DNA of 64,000 nt from Bathynomus jamesi (Eukaryota > Arthropoda > Malacostraca > Isopoda > Cirolanidae): the NCBI GenBank assembly GCA_023014485.1, contig JAJOZX010001859.1, positions 214,501 through 278,500 of the forward strand, written 5' to 3'. A program made the translations under genes and the position numbers. Of this stretch, positions 33,585-44,699 are shown in pieces (within the stretch, counting starts at the first letter, position 1; each line of letters begins with the position of its first letter). Below the pieces are notes generated by a model that saw only the letters and a program-made list of their open reading frames with translations, did not search any database and was not told the DNA's origin.

Positions 33585-34098
33585 CAGAATGGCCCAAAAG
33601 GTACCTACCAACATTAACTTGCATTTTCTCCAAAACGAATAAATAAAATTCGATGAAAATTTGCTGACACACTATACTACTCACGCCATTTGTTTAACAT
33701 CAGTTTGGAGAGAATGTCATTGGTGGACTACCGGAAGCACTATGGAAGCGGCATTGATTGGCTTGCCTATTCGCCTGATCTCAACCGGTGTGACTTCTTC
33801 TTCTGGGGATACCTCAAAGATGGAGTTTACCAGAGCAACCCAAAGACTTTGGAGGAGCTGAAATCATCGATTGAACGTCAAATCGTCGACATTCTGACAG
33901 AGGTTCTCCACAGCGTGGTATCGAATTTTGGGATGAGGTTGCGAAAAACCGTCGAAGTGGAGGGATAGCACATCGAACACATTGTCATATAAATGGTTTG
34001 AGATGCTGATTTGAATGGCGTTTGAACTATCTTTGTACTCTCAATAGTTTTGGTAAAATAAAGGCTTAAACTTGGTAGGTATCTTTTGGGCCACGCTG
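33585..34098 (+). mobile_element. Mariner-like deletion derivative
   Basis: 514 bp with inverted ends CAGAATGGCCCAAAAGGTAC and CAGCGTGGCCCAAAAGATAC and TA flanks. The plus frame 33690-33968 encodes 'WLAYSPDLNRCDFFFWGYLK' and 'TLEELKSSIERQI', the end of a mariner-type transposase. The upstream catalytic and HTH parts are deleted. Confidence 0.82.
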
Positions 34099-35106
34099 TA
34101 TATATACACTATATATTTAAGTTTGAATCGTCATTGTTAGTATGTATGCTGTACAATAACAACGTTGGTAGCTTGATTCATTTACACCTAAGAAGTGCTG
34201 TATAAAATTAGACAAAATTAATTCTAATAAAACTATACTGTATTCGTTTCTTTATAAAATGAAACTGTACATATGAGAATTATATGGTAAAAAATTAACG
34301 AATATTTAAAGAGGATTATTGGATTTCATTTTTTAAAAGATTTTTTTTCAAACTCTTAATAATTTTTTAATCGCTCTTATTTTGAAACACAAAATTCTTT
34401 TTTCCGTGGAATCTCCTGAAAAAATTTTTCTTGACCGACTTTCCGTTTGAATTGAAACACCATAATGCATAGACTTACCCTTGCAGCACTCCATAAAGGG
34501 GGTATCCTGGTACTAAATATGTGAAATTAGGCTCTTATTCAAAGTTACACAGTGACTAATTTGTCAACCCATCCAAGTGATTTAGTCAACCCTGCGATGA
34601 TTCTGTACGCATCCTGTTTAAGTTTTGGTAAAAACATTAAATGGATTATGGAATTGAAGCCTGGTTAGATTAACAATTTAGAGTTATTAAAAAATAGCTG
34701 ACCATATATGTTGGTTGTTGCGAGATTACGACATCTGATCGACTTGACATTCTTTCAACAGGTATAACGTAGATTAGATTCAGTTAGGTTAGGTCAACAA
34801 AAGTTAGGTTAACTTTCCTCATCCATGAATGACATTCCGCTATTAAAAAATGAAGTAACGGTTTCCATACTTTATTTTTTTACTGAAATTCGAGACTTTT
34901 CAAAACGAATCGAGGACTTAAGGGAACGCCTGAAAGGTATGAGAGAACATTTATAAATTGAAGGTTTTAGTAGGGTTGGAAAGAAGGTACACATACTTTA
35001 CATCAAACGACAATCCTGCATTTAATACAAAGTAAATGTTGATACTCTTATTAACGCGTTAATACGCCTAAAACCCAAATCCGGGTGTTTACCTAACCCA
35101 TCCTGA

Positions 35107-35108
<2 letters not shown>
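34099..35108. other. AT-rich stretch without recognisable gene
   Basis: No coding similarity seen. Short GGTTAGGTCAAC-type words occur near 34780-34815. Confidence 0.5.
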
Positions 35109-35145
<37 letters not shown>

Positions 35146-35438
35146 ACTTAGTACATAAACTTCCCAACGATGTTCTAAACGCTAAAATCAAATCCATACA
35201 GACGCCGTGGCATTCATATACTTCTCTCTAATACTGTGTTTCAAAGGAGAGGCGAAGAAGCGTGCATGAACACACTTATTGCAGTCTACACGAGGCGATT
35301 TGCGTGTGATCCTTCTCAGGAAGCCGAGGAAAAGATTGGATTTGGGGCTCTTCACTAAATGGAATCGGATTTTGCTTTAGATTTTATTTTCAGCCATTTC
35401 TTTGATTAAATGCATTGTTCGCGGACGAAATAAAGGCA

Positions 35439-35499
<61 letters not shown>

Positions 35500-35503
35500 C
35501 ACA
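35109..35503. repeat. (TA)n, unique spacer, then (AC)n/(AT)n
   Basis: TA array 35109-35141, an unremarkable spacer, then an AC array 35443-35479 passing into TA up to the hAT terminus. Confidence 0.85.
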
Positions 35504-38052
35504 CAGTGGCGTACTAAGGGGGGTGCGAGGTTGTCGGTCCGCCCCGGGTGACAGCCAGGAGGGGGATGCCATCGGGAGAGTTGAAATACCAGTACAAGTT
35601 TTCAAACCAAATGAAAAATTCGCCAAAGTAAGAACAAAAATTTAAAAATGTTCAAACTATTACAACAGCTTAATGTTAATTTCCACTATAAAATAAATTT
35701 TTATTTTTATTGGCAATACAAAATTTACAAACGAAGTATTAAATATTTGATAAAAATTAGAAAGTTTGTTTTGTTTTTGCTGCAGACTGTTTGCTCTTGA
35801 TGACAAAGGAATTTGAACATCCAGCTTTGTCACTGGGTTTCAAGCATGGTGGAAGCTAAACCCAAAGGTGTCTGACCATGAGGTTTCTGAGCAGCATCTC
35901 TCATGCCTGGAGAAATGGAAGACCTTGAGAGCAGGGTTGAAGCTTCAAAAAACCATTGGTCAAGTTCATCAAGCAACAATGGACAAGGAGAGAAAGAAAT
36001 GGAGGGATATTTTACATCGCTTCTTGGACGTAACCTTGTTTCTGGCTCACCAGAATCTTCCTTTTCATGGTCACAAAGAGGACATGTCATCAGCAAACAA
36101 AGGAAACTTTATGGAATTGGTAGAGTTGCTGACAAATTATGATCCAGTTTTGAAAGAACATTTTGTAAGGATTAAGCATTCTATTCCATCTGGGAGGAGA
36201 GTGGCTTTGTATTTATCTCCAAAGATTCAGAATGAGTTCATTTACCTTTTGGGGAATTACGTCAAGGAGAAAATAGTGGCTGATATCAAGAAAACAAAGT
36301 ACTTTGGGATTCTTTTTGACAGCACTCCTGATGTGTCCCACACTGATCAGATGTGTGAAGTGATCAGATACGTCCATATTGAATGTGACAAAGTTGAAGT
36401 AAAGGAATCATTCTTGGGCTTCTTCCTTATTGCCGGAAAGACTGCTGCTGAGCTCACAGGGGATATCCTGAGACATCTGAAGAGAGATGGACTGGGCATA
36501 AACCTTTGCCGTGGTCAAGGATATGACAACGCTGCAACTATGGCTGGGATTCATGGTGGTGTTCAGTCAAAGATCAGAGAGATTAATCCCAAGGCTTTGT
36601 TTGTGCCTTGTGCAAATCATTCTTTGAACCTTTGCGGAGTGCACTCATTTGGAAGCGTTTCTTCATGTGTGACTTCTTTTGGAACCTTGGAGAGAGTCTA
36701 TTCCTTCTTTTCAGTCTCAACTCATCGATGGGAAGTGCTGATGGAGAATGTAGGCATGACAGTCAAAAGACTTTCCCAGACAAGATGGAGTGCTCATTAT
36801 GACGCTGTGAAACCAGCGAAGGCAAATTTTGAAAAGCTGACCTCAACCCTTGAAGTACTGTGCGATCCCAAAGAAAATGTGGACACAAGAGGATCAGCTC
36901 AGATTTTGCTGTCTGATGTATGTGATTTCTCTTTTTTGAGTTACCTTTCTTTCTGGTGTGAAGTCCTGGAAGAAATTAAACTCACACAAAAGTATTTGCA
37001 AACAGTTGGAATCAGCCTTGAAAAGTGCATTGTGAAGCTCCAAGCTCTAAAACTGTTTCTTGAAGATCAGCGCAATGAAATTGTGAAGAGGGCCATTCAT
37101 TATGTAACTACAAAATGTGAAGAAATGGACATTTCTATGGAGAGAAGAGGGAGAGTAAAGCTCCGAAAAAGGATGCCAGGAGAGATGGCAAAGGATGCTG
37201 GTCTCACATTGCCAGAGGAAGTAAAAAGGGCTATGTTTGAATGTCTTGATCGCTTTCATCGAGAATTGGAGATTCGTTCTAAGGCAATGGATCAAATTCT
37301 GTCAATCTTCACTGTTATTCAGTTAAACACTTTGGTTGTTGCAACAGAAGAAGAACTTCGGAAGTATATTCCAAATTTGACTTAGATTTTCGATGAATTC
37401 TCTGATGAAGATATCAGTGTGGAAATTGGACGACTTCGGAGGCATTTGGAAGCTGCCAAAATCAGCGTTGAAGAGGCAAAGAAATGGACAGCATTGCAGT
37501 TTCTGGAGTTTATTGTGAAATGGGATTTTTGTGAATCTTTGCCAAGCTTGTCACTGTGTTTGAGATTCTTTTTGACTGTCTGTGTGTCTATTGTTTCATG
37601 TGAAAGAAGCTTTTCCAAATTGAAATTGATAAAAAATTTCTTTCGCTCGACCATGAGTCAGACAAGATTGACAAATCTGGCTTTACTTTCAATTGAATAT
37701 GAATATGCAAAGAAGGTGAATTTGGATGAAGTCATTGATCAATTTGCAGAAATTAAGGCTCGAAAGCAGAGACTGTGAATCCTCTCTATTTACCTTTGAA
37801 GAATAGGCTGAGCGTTGAGACTGGATTTCCTGTGTTTTTTGTATAAAATAAAATGCAGTATTACCTGTTCACTGAATTTTTAATGTCCTGCATTTTTCTC
37901 ATTTCCAATTTGCTTATGACAGTACTGTACTGTTTAAAAATGTACTTGCAAACATAATATATTTTTCTGTGTGTTTAAATTTTAAAATTATTTATGGGGG
38001 GTGCCAAAGGAAGGATCCGCCCCGGGTGCCAAATACTTTAGGTACGCCCCTG
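35504..38052 (+). mobile_element. hAT transposon, nearly complete
   Basis: Inverted ends CAGTGGCGTAC and, from the right, CAGGGGCGTAC; subterminal GTCCGCCCCGGGTG/GGATCCGCCCCGGGTG repeats lie in direct orientation. Length 2.55 kb. The expected 8-bp target duplication is not visible (TATACACA left, TGTATATA right), but both flanks are microsatellite and may have slipped. Confidence 0.85.
35868..37778 (+). pseudogene. hAT transposase, one nonsense codon
   Basis: The frame 35868-37385 continues in the same frame at 37386-37778, separated only by TAG at 37383. It encodes about 635 residues. Motifs: 'FGILFDSTPDVSHTDQM' (first Asp region, residue about 145), 'CRGQGYDNAATMAG' (second, about 215), 'VPCANHSLNLCG' (about 245), 'LSQTRWSAH' (about 305), and the C-terminal dimerisation box 'CERSFSKLKLIKNFFRSTMS' after the stop. 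The reading seems to begin earlier ('WWKLNPKVSDHEV' near 35840) but runs into stops, so the N-terminal zinc finger is lost. The class resembles ZMYM-related hAT transposases. Readthrough or repair of one codon would be needed for a full catalytic domain, so I treat it as a pseudogene. Confidence 0.9.
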
Positions 38053-38054
38053 TG

Positions 38055-38055
<1 letters not shown>

Positions 38056-38087
<32 letters not shown>

Positions 38088-38093
38088 ATATAT
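38056..38093. repeat. (TA)n microsatellite
   Basis: TA array immediately after the hAT right end. Confidence 0.9.
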
Positions 38094-38170
38094 ATACACA
38101 GAGTGTATACACCTTTCAACTTATCGAATGTTCCGTGCGATGATTCCTCATTTCATGAAGGTCAAACTTG
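38094..38170 (-). mobile_element. Fragment of the composite SINE tail
   Basis: The CATGAAGGTCAAACTTGTC segment resembles CTGACGAAGGTCAAGCTTTT at 14060 in the composite SINE. Too short to place firmly. Confidence 0.3.
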
Positions 38171-38284
38171 TCGCACCTCCTATATCTATACTATAAAAAG
38201 GCAGTCCTGTCCGTTCGTCCATCCGTCAGTCCGTCCGACACCATGTATTTACTATTAAGTTCAAAATACAGACTGAGGAACAAT

Positions 38285-40680
38285 TCACCACATTAAACAG
38301 CACACCCATCATAAACATCAATACAACACAAGACATTTAATCAGATCATCAATAATGCAAACAAATACATACCCAAGGGCAACATTAGGAAATACAACCC
38401 AAATTACACTAGAGAAATAGCCCACCTCATAAGGCAACGTAACAACCTCAAATATAACACACGAACACCACACACAGAAGCCATGAAACAGCAGATACAA
38501 CAGCTCAACACAGAAATAAACAACAAACTCAAAGAAAAACAAACAGAAACATTCAGAGAATTCAAAACAACACTAAACTACTCCACAGATACATCCAGGC
38601 TATACAAGACTATAAACAGCATTACCCACTCTAACAGCGGCATTCACACCTCACACGCGGCTATCTGTCGCAGCCAAAATAATATACCAACATACACAAA
38701 ACAAGCTAACATTCTAGTTAATCACTGCGCAAAGATAAGTCACTTAAACAGAGACAACAACCAGAAACACGCAGAGAGACAAACAGCCAGACACAAGAAA
38801 ACCTACAGACTCGACACGACCATTACACCCTTCAATACAGACCAGACCACCAAGATCATCAAAAACATTAAGAATTCGAAGGCTACTGGACCAGACAACA
38901 TATCTAACATACACCTTAAACACTTGGGCCCACAAGGAATACTAGCTCTCACAAATATCAGCACATATTCATACCAACACTGTATTATTCCTGACATATG
39001 GAAACAAGGTAAAATTATTACACTACTCAAACCAAACGAAAATCCAACAGAACCAGCTTCCTACAGACCCATTACTTTACTATGCACACCTTCCAAAGTA
39101 ACAGAAAGACTAATCTTACAAATCACCAACCCACACATTCCACTATCGCCTACTCAACATGGATTCAGACCTCACCACTCAACCACGACATTACTCACTA
39201 ACCTCACGCAGCACATCATGGATGGCATCAACTCCAGACGACCAGCTCAACGTACACTATTAGCAACAATAGACATTAGTAAAGCATTTGATGCTATCCC
39301 ACGCTTCCCTCTCATAAACAAAATACTCATCACAAACATGCACAATAACACCAAAAGGTGGCTGAGCAACTATCTTTCAGGAAGATACTCACATGTCACA
39401 TTTATTGGCAAGTCATCCAAAAACAAGCTTTTTCCGAACGGGGTCACTCAAGGCTCTGTTCCCTCACCAACACTCTTCAACTTATACATGCATGACATTC
39501 CAACACCGATAGATAACAAGCTTACCTTATCATCATATGCAGATGACATCACTCTAACATCCACCCACAACAATATTGACACAGCTACAAATAACCTACA
39601 AACATACATAAACAGTATACAAGACTGGCTCACACACAATAGACTCAAAGTAGCACCCACAAAATCAACCATCACCTTGCTTACAAGCAACACAAAAGAA
39701 CACCAGATAATTCCACAGTTTACACTAAACAACATCAACATTCCACACACTCACAGGACCAAAATACTTGGGGTCACATACAACACATCATTATTTTTTG
39801 CAAACCACATTCAGGACATTAAAAACAAATGTACCTCAAGACTTAACACGCTTAGGGCACTAACAGGCACAAACTTTGGGCACCAGCAGGAAACAACATC
39901 ACTCATATAGAAACAATATATTCGCTCAGTTATGGACTATGCTAGCCCATGCTGGACACCCATTATCTCAAAGACACACATAAGCACCTTACAGACAATA
40001 CAAAACAACGCACTTCGTATCATTATAGGATGCACTCAAACAACACCAATAGAACACCTGCACACAGAAACAAAAATACTGAAAGTTAGGGAACATTTAG
40101 ACATGAGGGGAACACAATTCATGGCAGCAGCGACAACTAACCCACAACACCCTTGCCACTACATGTACAATCATGCACCAACACCTCGCACCATTAAGGT
40201 GACACCAGAGAGACATTATAACCAAATACTCCATTCCATACCACGCCCCACAGACATCACACAGTACAGAAAACATATACACGCACCTAACCCACAAAGC
40301 ACTGACACGACTCGGTCCGAATGCCGTCCTAGGTGCGAAGCCGCCGCCCATTAACAGGTCAGAGATCAGCCTGAGCAGATCGGATCGATTTAACTTAGCA
40401 CGATTACGATGTGGACATCACCCCAACTTACGGACATGTAAACACAGACTAGACAACTCCATAGACGACACCTGCCACCTATGCCAGGCCACACCACAAA
40501 CAATTGAACACATTATGACAGACTGTACCGCTCTAGCACAACAACGAACACAACACATCACTAGTGCGCTGAACCTGTGGTCCACTCCGGAGAGGGCGAT
40601 CGGTTACCTGCGTGCCGCCGGCTTGCTCGATCAGGGTGAGCTGATCGGCTAAACAACAACAACAACAACTATTAAGCGAT
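38285..40680 (+). mobile_element. Jockey-like LINE, 5'-truncated, with (AAC)n tail
   Basis: The coding region begins inside the endonuclease-RT linker near 38285 and ends at about 40650, followed by (AAC)n at 40653-40670. The plus strand of this element is markedly A+C rich and G poor, unlike its neighbours. A preceding TGTCCGTTCGTCCATCCGTC block (38205-38235) is not obviously part of it. Confidence 0.82.
38483..40354 (+). pseudogene. LINE reverse transcriptase, almost intact
   Basis: 475 codons to a TAG at 39908, then 39932-40354 in another frame. RT blocks: 'SKATGPDNISNIHLK', 'SYRPITLLCTPSKVTERLI', 'TQHGFRPHHSTTTLL', 'ATIDISKAFDAI', 'VTQGSVPSPTLFNLYM' and catalytic 'SSYADDITL' (39535-39555), thumb 'KILGVTYNTSLFFANHI', then 'MDYASPCWTP' and 'IQNNALRIIIGC'. 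Further downstream (40355-40650) a C-x2-C...H...C finger-like tail ('CHLCQATPQTIEHIM') ends the ORF. Frames shift near 39910 and 40330. All RT catalytic residues are intact, but the endonuclease is missing. Confidence 0.88.
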
Positions 40681-41020
40681 TCTGAACATAGAAATAAATG
40701 CGATTTGCTTTGTTTCAAACTTTAACTCTAGCGCGTTAAGATTTTCATTGCTTGATACAACGAGTCCCGATGTGAAGCTTAAGATTTTCATTGCTGCGTT
40801 CTTTTCTATAGTTTTTTTATTGACGGAATAATTTACTCCCCAATTACTGAGGGTTCAATTATTCGGTCAATAAAGCTACAGAAAAAGACACAGCAATGAA
40901 AATCTTAAGCTTCACATCCAAACCCATTGTATCAAGATTTGTAAAGCTTATGATTTTATTGACTGCGTTCTTTTCTATAGTTTTATTGACCGAATAATTG
41001 ACCCCCAAGTAATTTCAGTT
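40674..41020. repeat. Helitron-like subterminal repeats, partly foldback
   Basis: GATGTGAAGCTTAAGATTTT... at about 40770 is mirrored up to ...AATCTTAAGCTTCACATC near 40919, with arms of about 75 bp. A third, direct copy of the GCGTTCTTTTCTATAG block is at 40967. The same words (TTTTATTGACCGAAT, CCCCAGTAATT) lie near the 3' end of the Helitron at 57800-57872, so these are probably non-autonomous relatives. Confidence 0.6.
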
Positions 41021-41590
41021 TTGTTTAGTCTGCAAATGTCTAACCCTGTGACTCCACAGTATTATTGCACCCGCCGTGGAAAAAACTGATAATCAATTAC
41101 GGGTTGAAAATACCACTATAGCACTAACAACCGCTGTTTGTTTCTTCCTTTAAACTTGATACCAAAGTCATGAAAGAGCAGTGATTAATTGATTGACCCA
41201 CATCGCTATATAGTGACATAGTGACATCGGACACAGTGATGTGTCAGGTACGGCCTGAATTTTTTTTAACATCTCTCCAAATCTCAGATTAAGAAATTCA
41301 TATTGTGAACACAATAGAAGTGTCACAATCCCAGCTCTTTTTAGGAGGCCTATCAGACGACAAATCATCCCTCACAGATTATATTGTCGCTATGCATAAG
41401 TTTTTTTATGTAGCGGTATTGGTTATCAGCATTTAAAGAGTGCTCACATTTGCCAATGTCTTTACAATACAAATCTATACATTATAGCATTAAAGATAAT
41501 GAAAGTGTCTACACACACACACACACATATATATCTATGCATTTTTATGGGTGTATCGATTTCTGATCAAAATTATCTTGAACAAGTTTT
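41021..41590. other. AT-rich stretch, no gene seen
   Basis: Contains (AC)n at 41511-41527. No recognisable coding region. Confidence 0.55.
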
Positions 41591-41631
<41 letters not shown>

Positions 41632-41645
41632 TAATAATAATAATT
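41591..41645. repeat. (TAA)n microsatellite
   Basis: TAA repeats with one phase break; the last 8 bp act as the left copy of the duplication of the next element. Confidence 0.95.
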
Positions 41646-42217
41646 GGACCTTTTCCGTTCTATGGGCACCATTGAAATGAGAGAAATTAATATTTTTTAA
41701 ACTTATTTTAACTTTTTATTAATAATAATAATCAGTACATTTTGAATAGGAGAAATTTACCGTTTAGGTTAAGGAAATTTAATTTATTTAATTTAATAGC
41801 TATTAACATAAATAAAAACAAAAAATATTTGTCGTTTCTTCAAAAATTTGACGATAATTTGCGTTGAAAATTGGACGTAGGCTATAGGCCATCTTATTCT
41901 TAGTTCGAATCATTTTTTAATTTACCCTATTAATCGAGGTTTGGGATTTAATTTATTGACTGCCCGGTTAGGGTACGCCCTTGACGATCGTTAGGAAGTC
42001 GTGATATTTTCTTTTAAACTAACGAAAATATCACGACTTAATCTAACCAATCATCAAGAGCGTACAGTTGACCTAACTAGACATTCAACTGACCTAACCA
42101 GGCATTCAATTGACTGAACCGGGTATTCAATTAACCTAACAGTGTAGAAAGTTAAAATAAGTTTTAAAAATATTAATTTCTCTCATTTCACTGGTGCCCA
42201 TAGAACGGAAAAGGGCC
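41646..42217. mobile_element. MITE with 8-bp target duplication, carrying the GGTTAGG module
   Basis: Inverted ends of about 70 bp (GGACCTTTTCCGTTCTATGG left; GGCCCTTTTCCGTTCTATGG from the right). TAATAATT precedes (41638-41645) and follows (42218-42225). The interior has a hairpin (41985-42055) and an array of about 21-bp GGTTAGGTCAA-type units (42062-42145). 8-bp duplications fit hAT-like transposition. Non-coding. Confidence 0.85.
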
Positions 42218-42304
42218 TAATAATTAATTTCAAATCATTTACTCATATACAATTTTGTTGTTTTTTCTCATTTTTGGTGATCCAACCCTCCCCAGTTTTC
42301 CAAT

Positions 42305-43410
42305 ATGTCAGATGGATATAAAAGAAAGCATGAGGCAGGACATGAGAAGAGGAATAAACGAGAAAAGAAGGATGAAGCATTGAAGGGGATCAAGGGCTCT
42401 ATTCTGAAGTTCATAAACAAGGATGTGAAAAGTGATAGTGCAAAAACTCCAATGGACTCATCACCATTAATGATACAGTTGGATCAGGATAATAGTGAAC
42501 CTTGTGAAAATGTTGTTCTTGAAGCACAATCTTAGGTAATGGTTCAGAATACGGGCGCCACTTAATTAAGCAAAATTTTGAAAAATACCATAGAGACAAA
42601 GTTGTTTCTCTCATTAAAGTACGTTGATTGCATGTGTCGCATTTGTATAATTTAGGTCTCGGGGTTACGGGGGCAGAGCCCCCGTAAAGGTCACGCATCA
42701 CAGTGAACCCTATACCGATCAATTTGTGATGCGTAATCTTTACGGGGGCTCGGTCCCCGTACCCCTGAGACCTAAATTATACAAATGATAATTTAATAAC
42801 ATGTTAAGTTATGTACTTTTTTAGTAATTTTCTAACTTCGTTTTATGACTATGCGACGAATGCAGTCAACGTATTTTAATGAGAGAAACAACTTTGTCTC
42901 CATGGTATTTTTCGAAATTTTGCTTAATTAAGTGGCGCCCGTATTCTGAACCATTACCCAATCTTATTCTCACATAGAGGGTAGATCAAGTGAAGAACAG
43001 GCCAATGTCCCTTTGGAAGCAGATGATGCGATATAAAAAACAACAGACTCCAAAGCTAACATCAGATGCTGACTTTACTAGTAGGCCTAAGCCTGCCAGT
43101 GATCTTGCACTCTGGACAGAAGTCACTGTAGATTTGAGATCCTATTTTGCTGATATCACCCCATCTCAGAATATTGATGATTCTGATGTTTACATTGCTC
43201 TAAGGATGTATCTTGCCATCTTGGGAACGAATTGTGAAGGGGAGCGTTCTTTTTCGAAGCTAAAGTTGTTAAAAAACTGTCTCCAATCAATGATGGGACA
43301 ATAACGCTTGTCTTCTCTATTGAGAATGAGATTGTGCGAAAAACATCATTTGAAGATGTTATTGCTGATTTTACAATTAAAAAATCTCGAAAAGTTCATC
43401 TCTGGTGTTA
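42305..43410 (+). pseudogene. hAT transposase deletion derivative interrupted by a MITE
   Basis: The N-terminal 77 codons (42305-42535; Lys/Arg-rich, starting 'MSDGYKRKHEAGHEKRNK') and the C-terminal part (42990-43304; 'DSDVYIALRMYLAILGTNCE', 'GERSFSKLKLLKNCLQSMMG', then in shifted frame 'KTSFEDVIADFTIKKSRK' to about 43410) belong to one gene. The catalytic core is missing, and the 424-bp MITE at 42535-42958 sits in the reading frame. TAA follows MMGQ at 43302. Confidence 0.75.
42535..42958. mobile_element. Palindromic MITE with perfect 8-bp target duplication
   Basis: Terminal repeats start GGTAATGGTTCAGAATACGG, perfect for about 45 bp. CAATCTTA occurs on both sides (42527-42534 and 42959-42966). 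A second, inner palindrome (about 42640-42786, ends CATTTGTATAATTTAGGTCT and mirror) looks like a separate GC-rich foldback nested inside. Confidence 0.92.
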
Positions 43411-43466
43411 ATTTCTTGCACTTTATAAAAAAAAAACGATTGACATTGACATGACTCTGCCTCTTT

Positions 43467-43473
43467 GTATATA

Positions 43474-43557
<84 letters not shown>

Positions 43558-43590
43558 ATATATATGTATATATATAACTTATATAGTTAA
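43467..43590. repeat. (TC)n then (TA)n microsatellite
   Basis: TC array 43477-43521, TA array to about 43575. Confidence 0.95.
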
Positions 43591-43594
43591 TATG

Positions 43595-44494
43595 CAGCAA
43601 ATAGCCCCACCTCAAGTTCAGAATTTTTTATGTTAGCATTCGGTAGTATACAGCAATAGAATAAATTTGTTGAACGCCAGACTCCCCGCAATTCAAAATT
43701 AACAAAGTTATTGATTTTTTAAGTTTTAACCATTTTTTTGTTTCGCGACCTGCCAGCAGGCATAAGACATCCTCGCCCTCAGACAATTTTCTGAAAATGT
43801 GTGGACGACCAATCACAGTGCACCTTTTTTTAACCAACAGTAGGCTATTAAACGCTCAAAAACAACCACGCCTTAATGAACCAATGACAGCTAATTAGGA
43901 ATTTTAAAGCTATTAAACACTCAAAAACAACCACGCCTTAATGAACCAATGACAGCTAATTAGAAATTTTAAAGAACTTATCAAGTTTTTTTCCCGACCG
44001 TTTAGTCACTGAAAAACCTTGGCCTTTGATGCAGCTGAGTTCTTTCTTTTTTAATTTTTGCCGCGTAAACATGTGCAGTGAGATTTGTGAAAGTTGTGAC
44101 CTAGGCTACGTTGAAGTGTTGAAAATTTTAGGAGACGATTCACAAGCGGTTCACATTTTTGAAGAACATGGTGTCGTTCCCCGTACGCGAAACTGTCCAG
44201 AGTGTTCCCAGCCCCTTTATTTCCGTAGTGACCGAGACGTTTTCGTGTGTAAACGGAAATTTCCAAAAAACAAGCAGAAAAGTTTGTTTCCGTGCAAATT
44301 GACGGGCTCAATATCTCTCTTCAAGGGCACGTGGCTAGCGAAGTCACACATTCCCGCAAGTGTTAGTCTGGCTTTCCTAAGTGTTTTCCTCCGAAAACAT
44401 TTTTCCCAATCCTACTGTGAGCAATACCTACAGTTAGCGCCGCAAAATAGCCCCACCTCGAGTTCATAATTTTTGATGTTAGCATTCGATAGTA
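43595..44494 (+). mobile_element. Merlin-like element fragment between 52-bp direct repeats
   Basis: CAAATAGCCCCACCTCAAG (43597-43648) and CAAAATAGCCCCACCTCGAG (44442-44494) are direct repeats flanking the region. A 65-bp tandem duplication (lag 65, near 43845 and 43910) lies upstream of the coding part. Direct rather than inverted flanks suggest two partial tandem copies. Confidence 0.5.
44026..44469 (+). pseudogene. Merlin/IS1016-like transposase N-terminus
   Basis: 147 codons. A zinc-ribbon-like segment 'NCPECSQPLYF...VFVCKRK' (about residues 58-85) is followed by 'ISLFKGTWLAKSHIPASVSL', like the zinc ribbon and the 'GTWF' segment that precede the DDE domain in Merlin/IS1595-type transposases. 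The catalytic domain is absent: the reading enters the flanking repeat ('LQLAPQNSPTSSS'). Assignment rests on this short region. Confidence 0.5.
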
Positions 44495-44499
44495 TGATG

Positions 44500-44660
44500 A
44501 TTGGTTAGGTATAGTAGTATATCAAAGTTAGGTCAATTGAATGCCCAGTTAGGTCAACTGAATGCCCGGTTAGGTCAATTGAGTGCCCGGTTAGGTCAAC
44601 AGTACACCCTTGACGATTGGTTAGGTTAAGTCATGATATTTTCGTTAGTTTAACGATTTA
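44500..44660 (+). repeat. GGTTAGG module with 21-bp array
   Basis: Four units of about 21 bp containing GTTAGGTCAA(T/C)TGA(A/G)TGCCC, then TTGACGATTGGTTAGGTTAA and the TCATGATATTTTCGTTA hairpin arm. Related to 31043-31118 and to the inside of the 41646 MITE. Confidence 0.8.
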
Positions 44661-44699
44661 TTTTTTTTTTCGAAATCTCTTCATTTAAGTTAGGTTAGG

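Noticed and set aside
35040..35108. Hammerhead core from CCTGAAGAT next to a TA array
   Set aside because: No GAAA box or helix partners found nearby.
35441..35626. Minus frame ending in Cys/Val repeats (also 47418-47618)
   Set aside because: Translation of (CA)n arrays.
38175..38240. Helitron 5' end (TCTATACTATA followed by TGTCCGTTCGTCC)
   Set aside because: Suggestive of a TC start but no matching 3' end or partner copy in the window.
43844..43974. CRISPR-like repeat array
   Set aside because: Only a two-unit 65-bp tandem duplication without unique spacers; the DNA is eukaryotic.
44500..44640. Telomeric (TTAGG)n array
   Set aside because: GGTTAGG words occur with a 21-bp period and other sequence in between, not as uniform pentamers.
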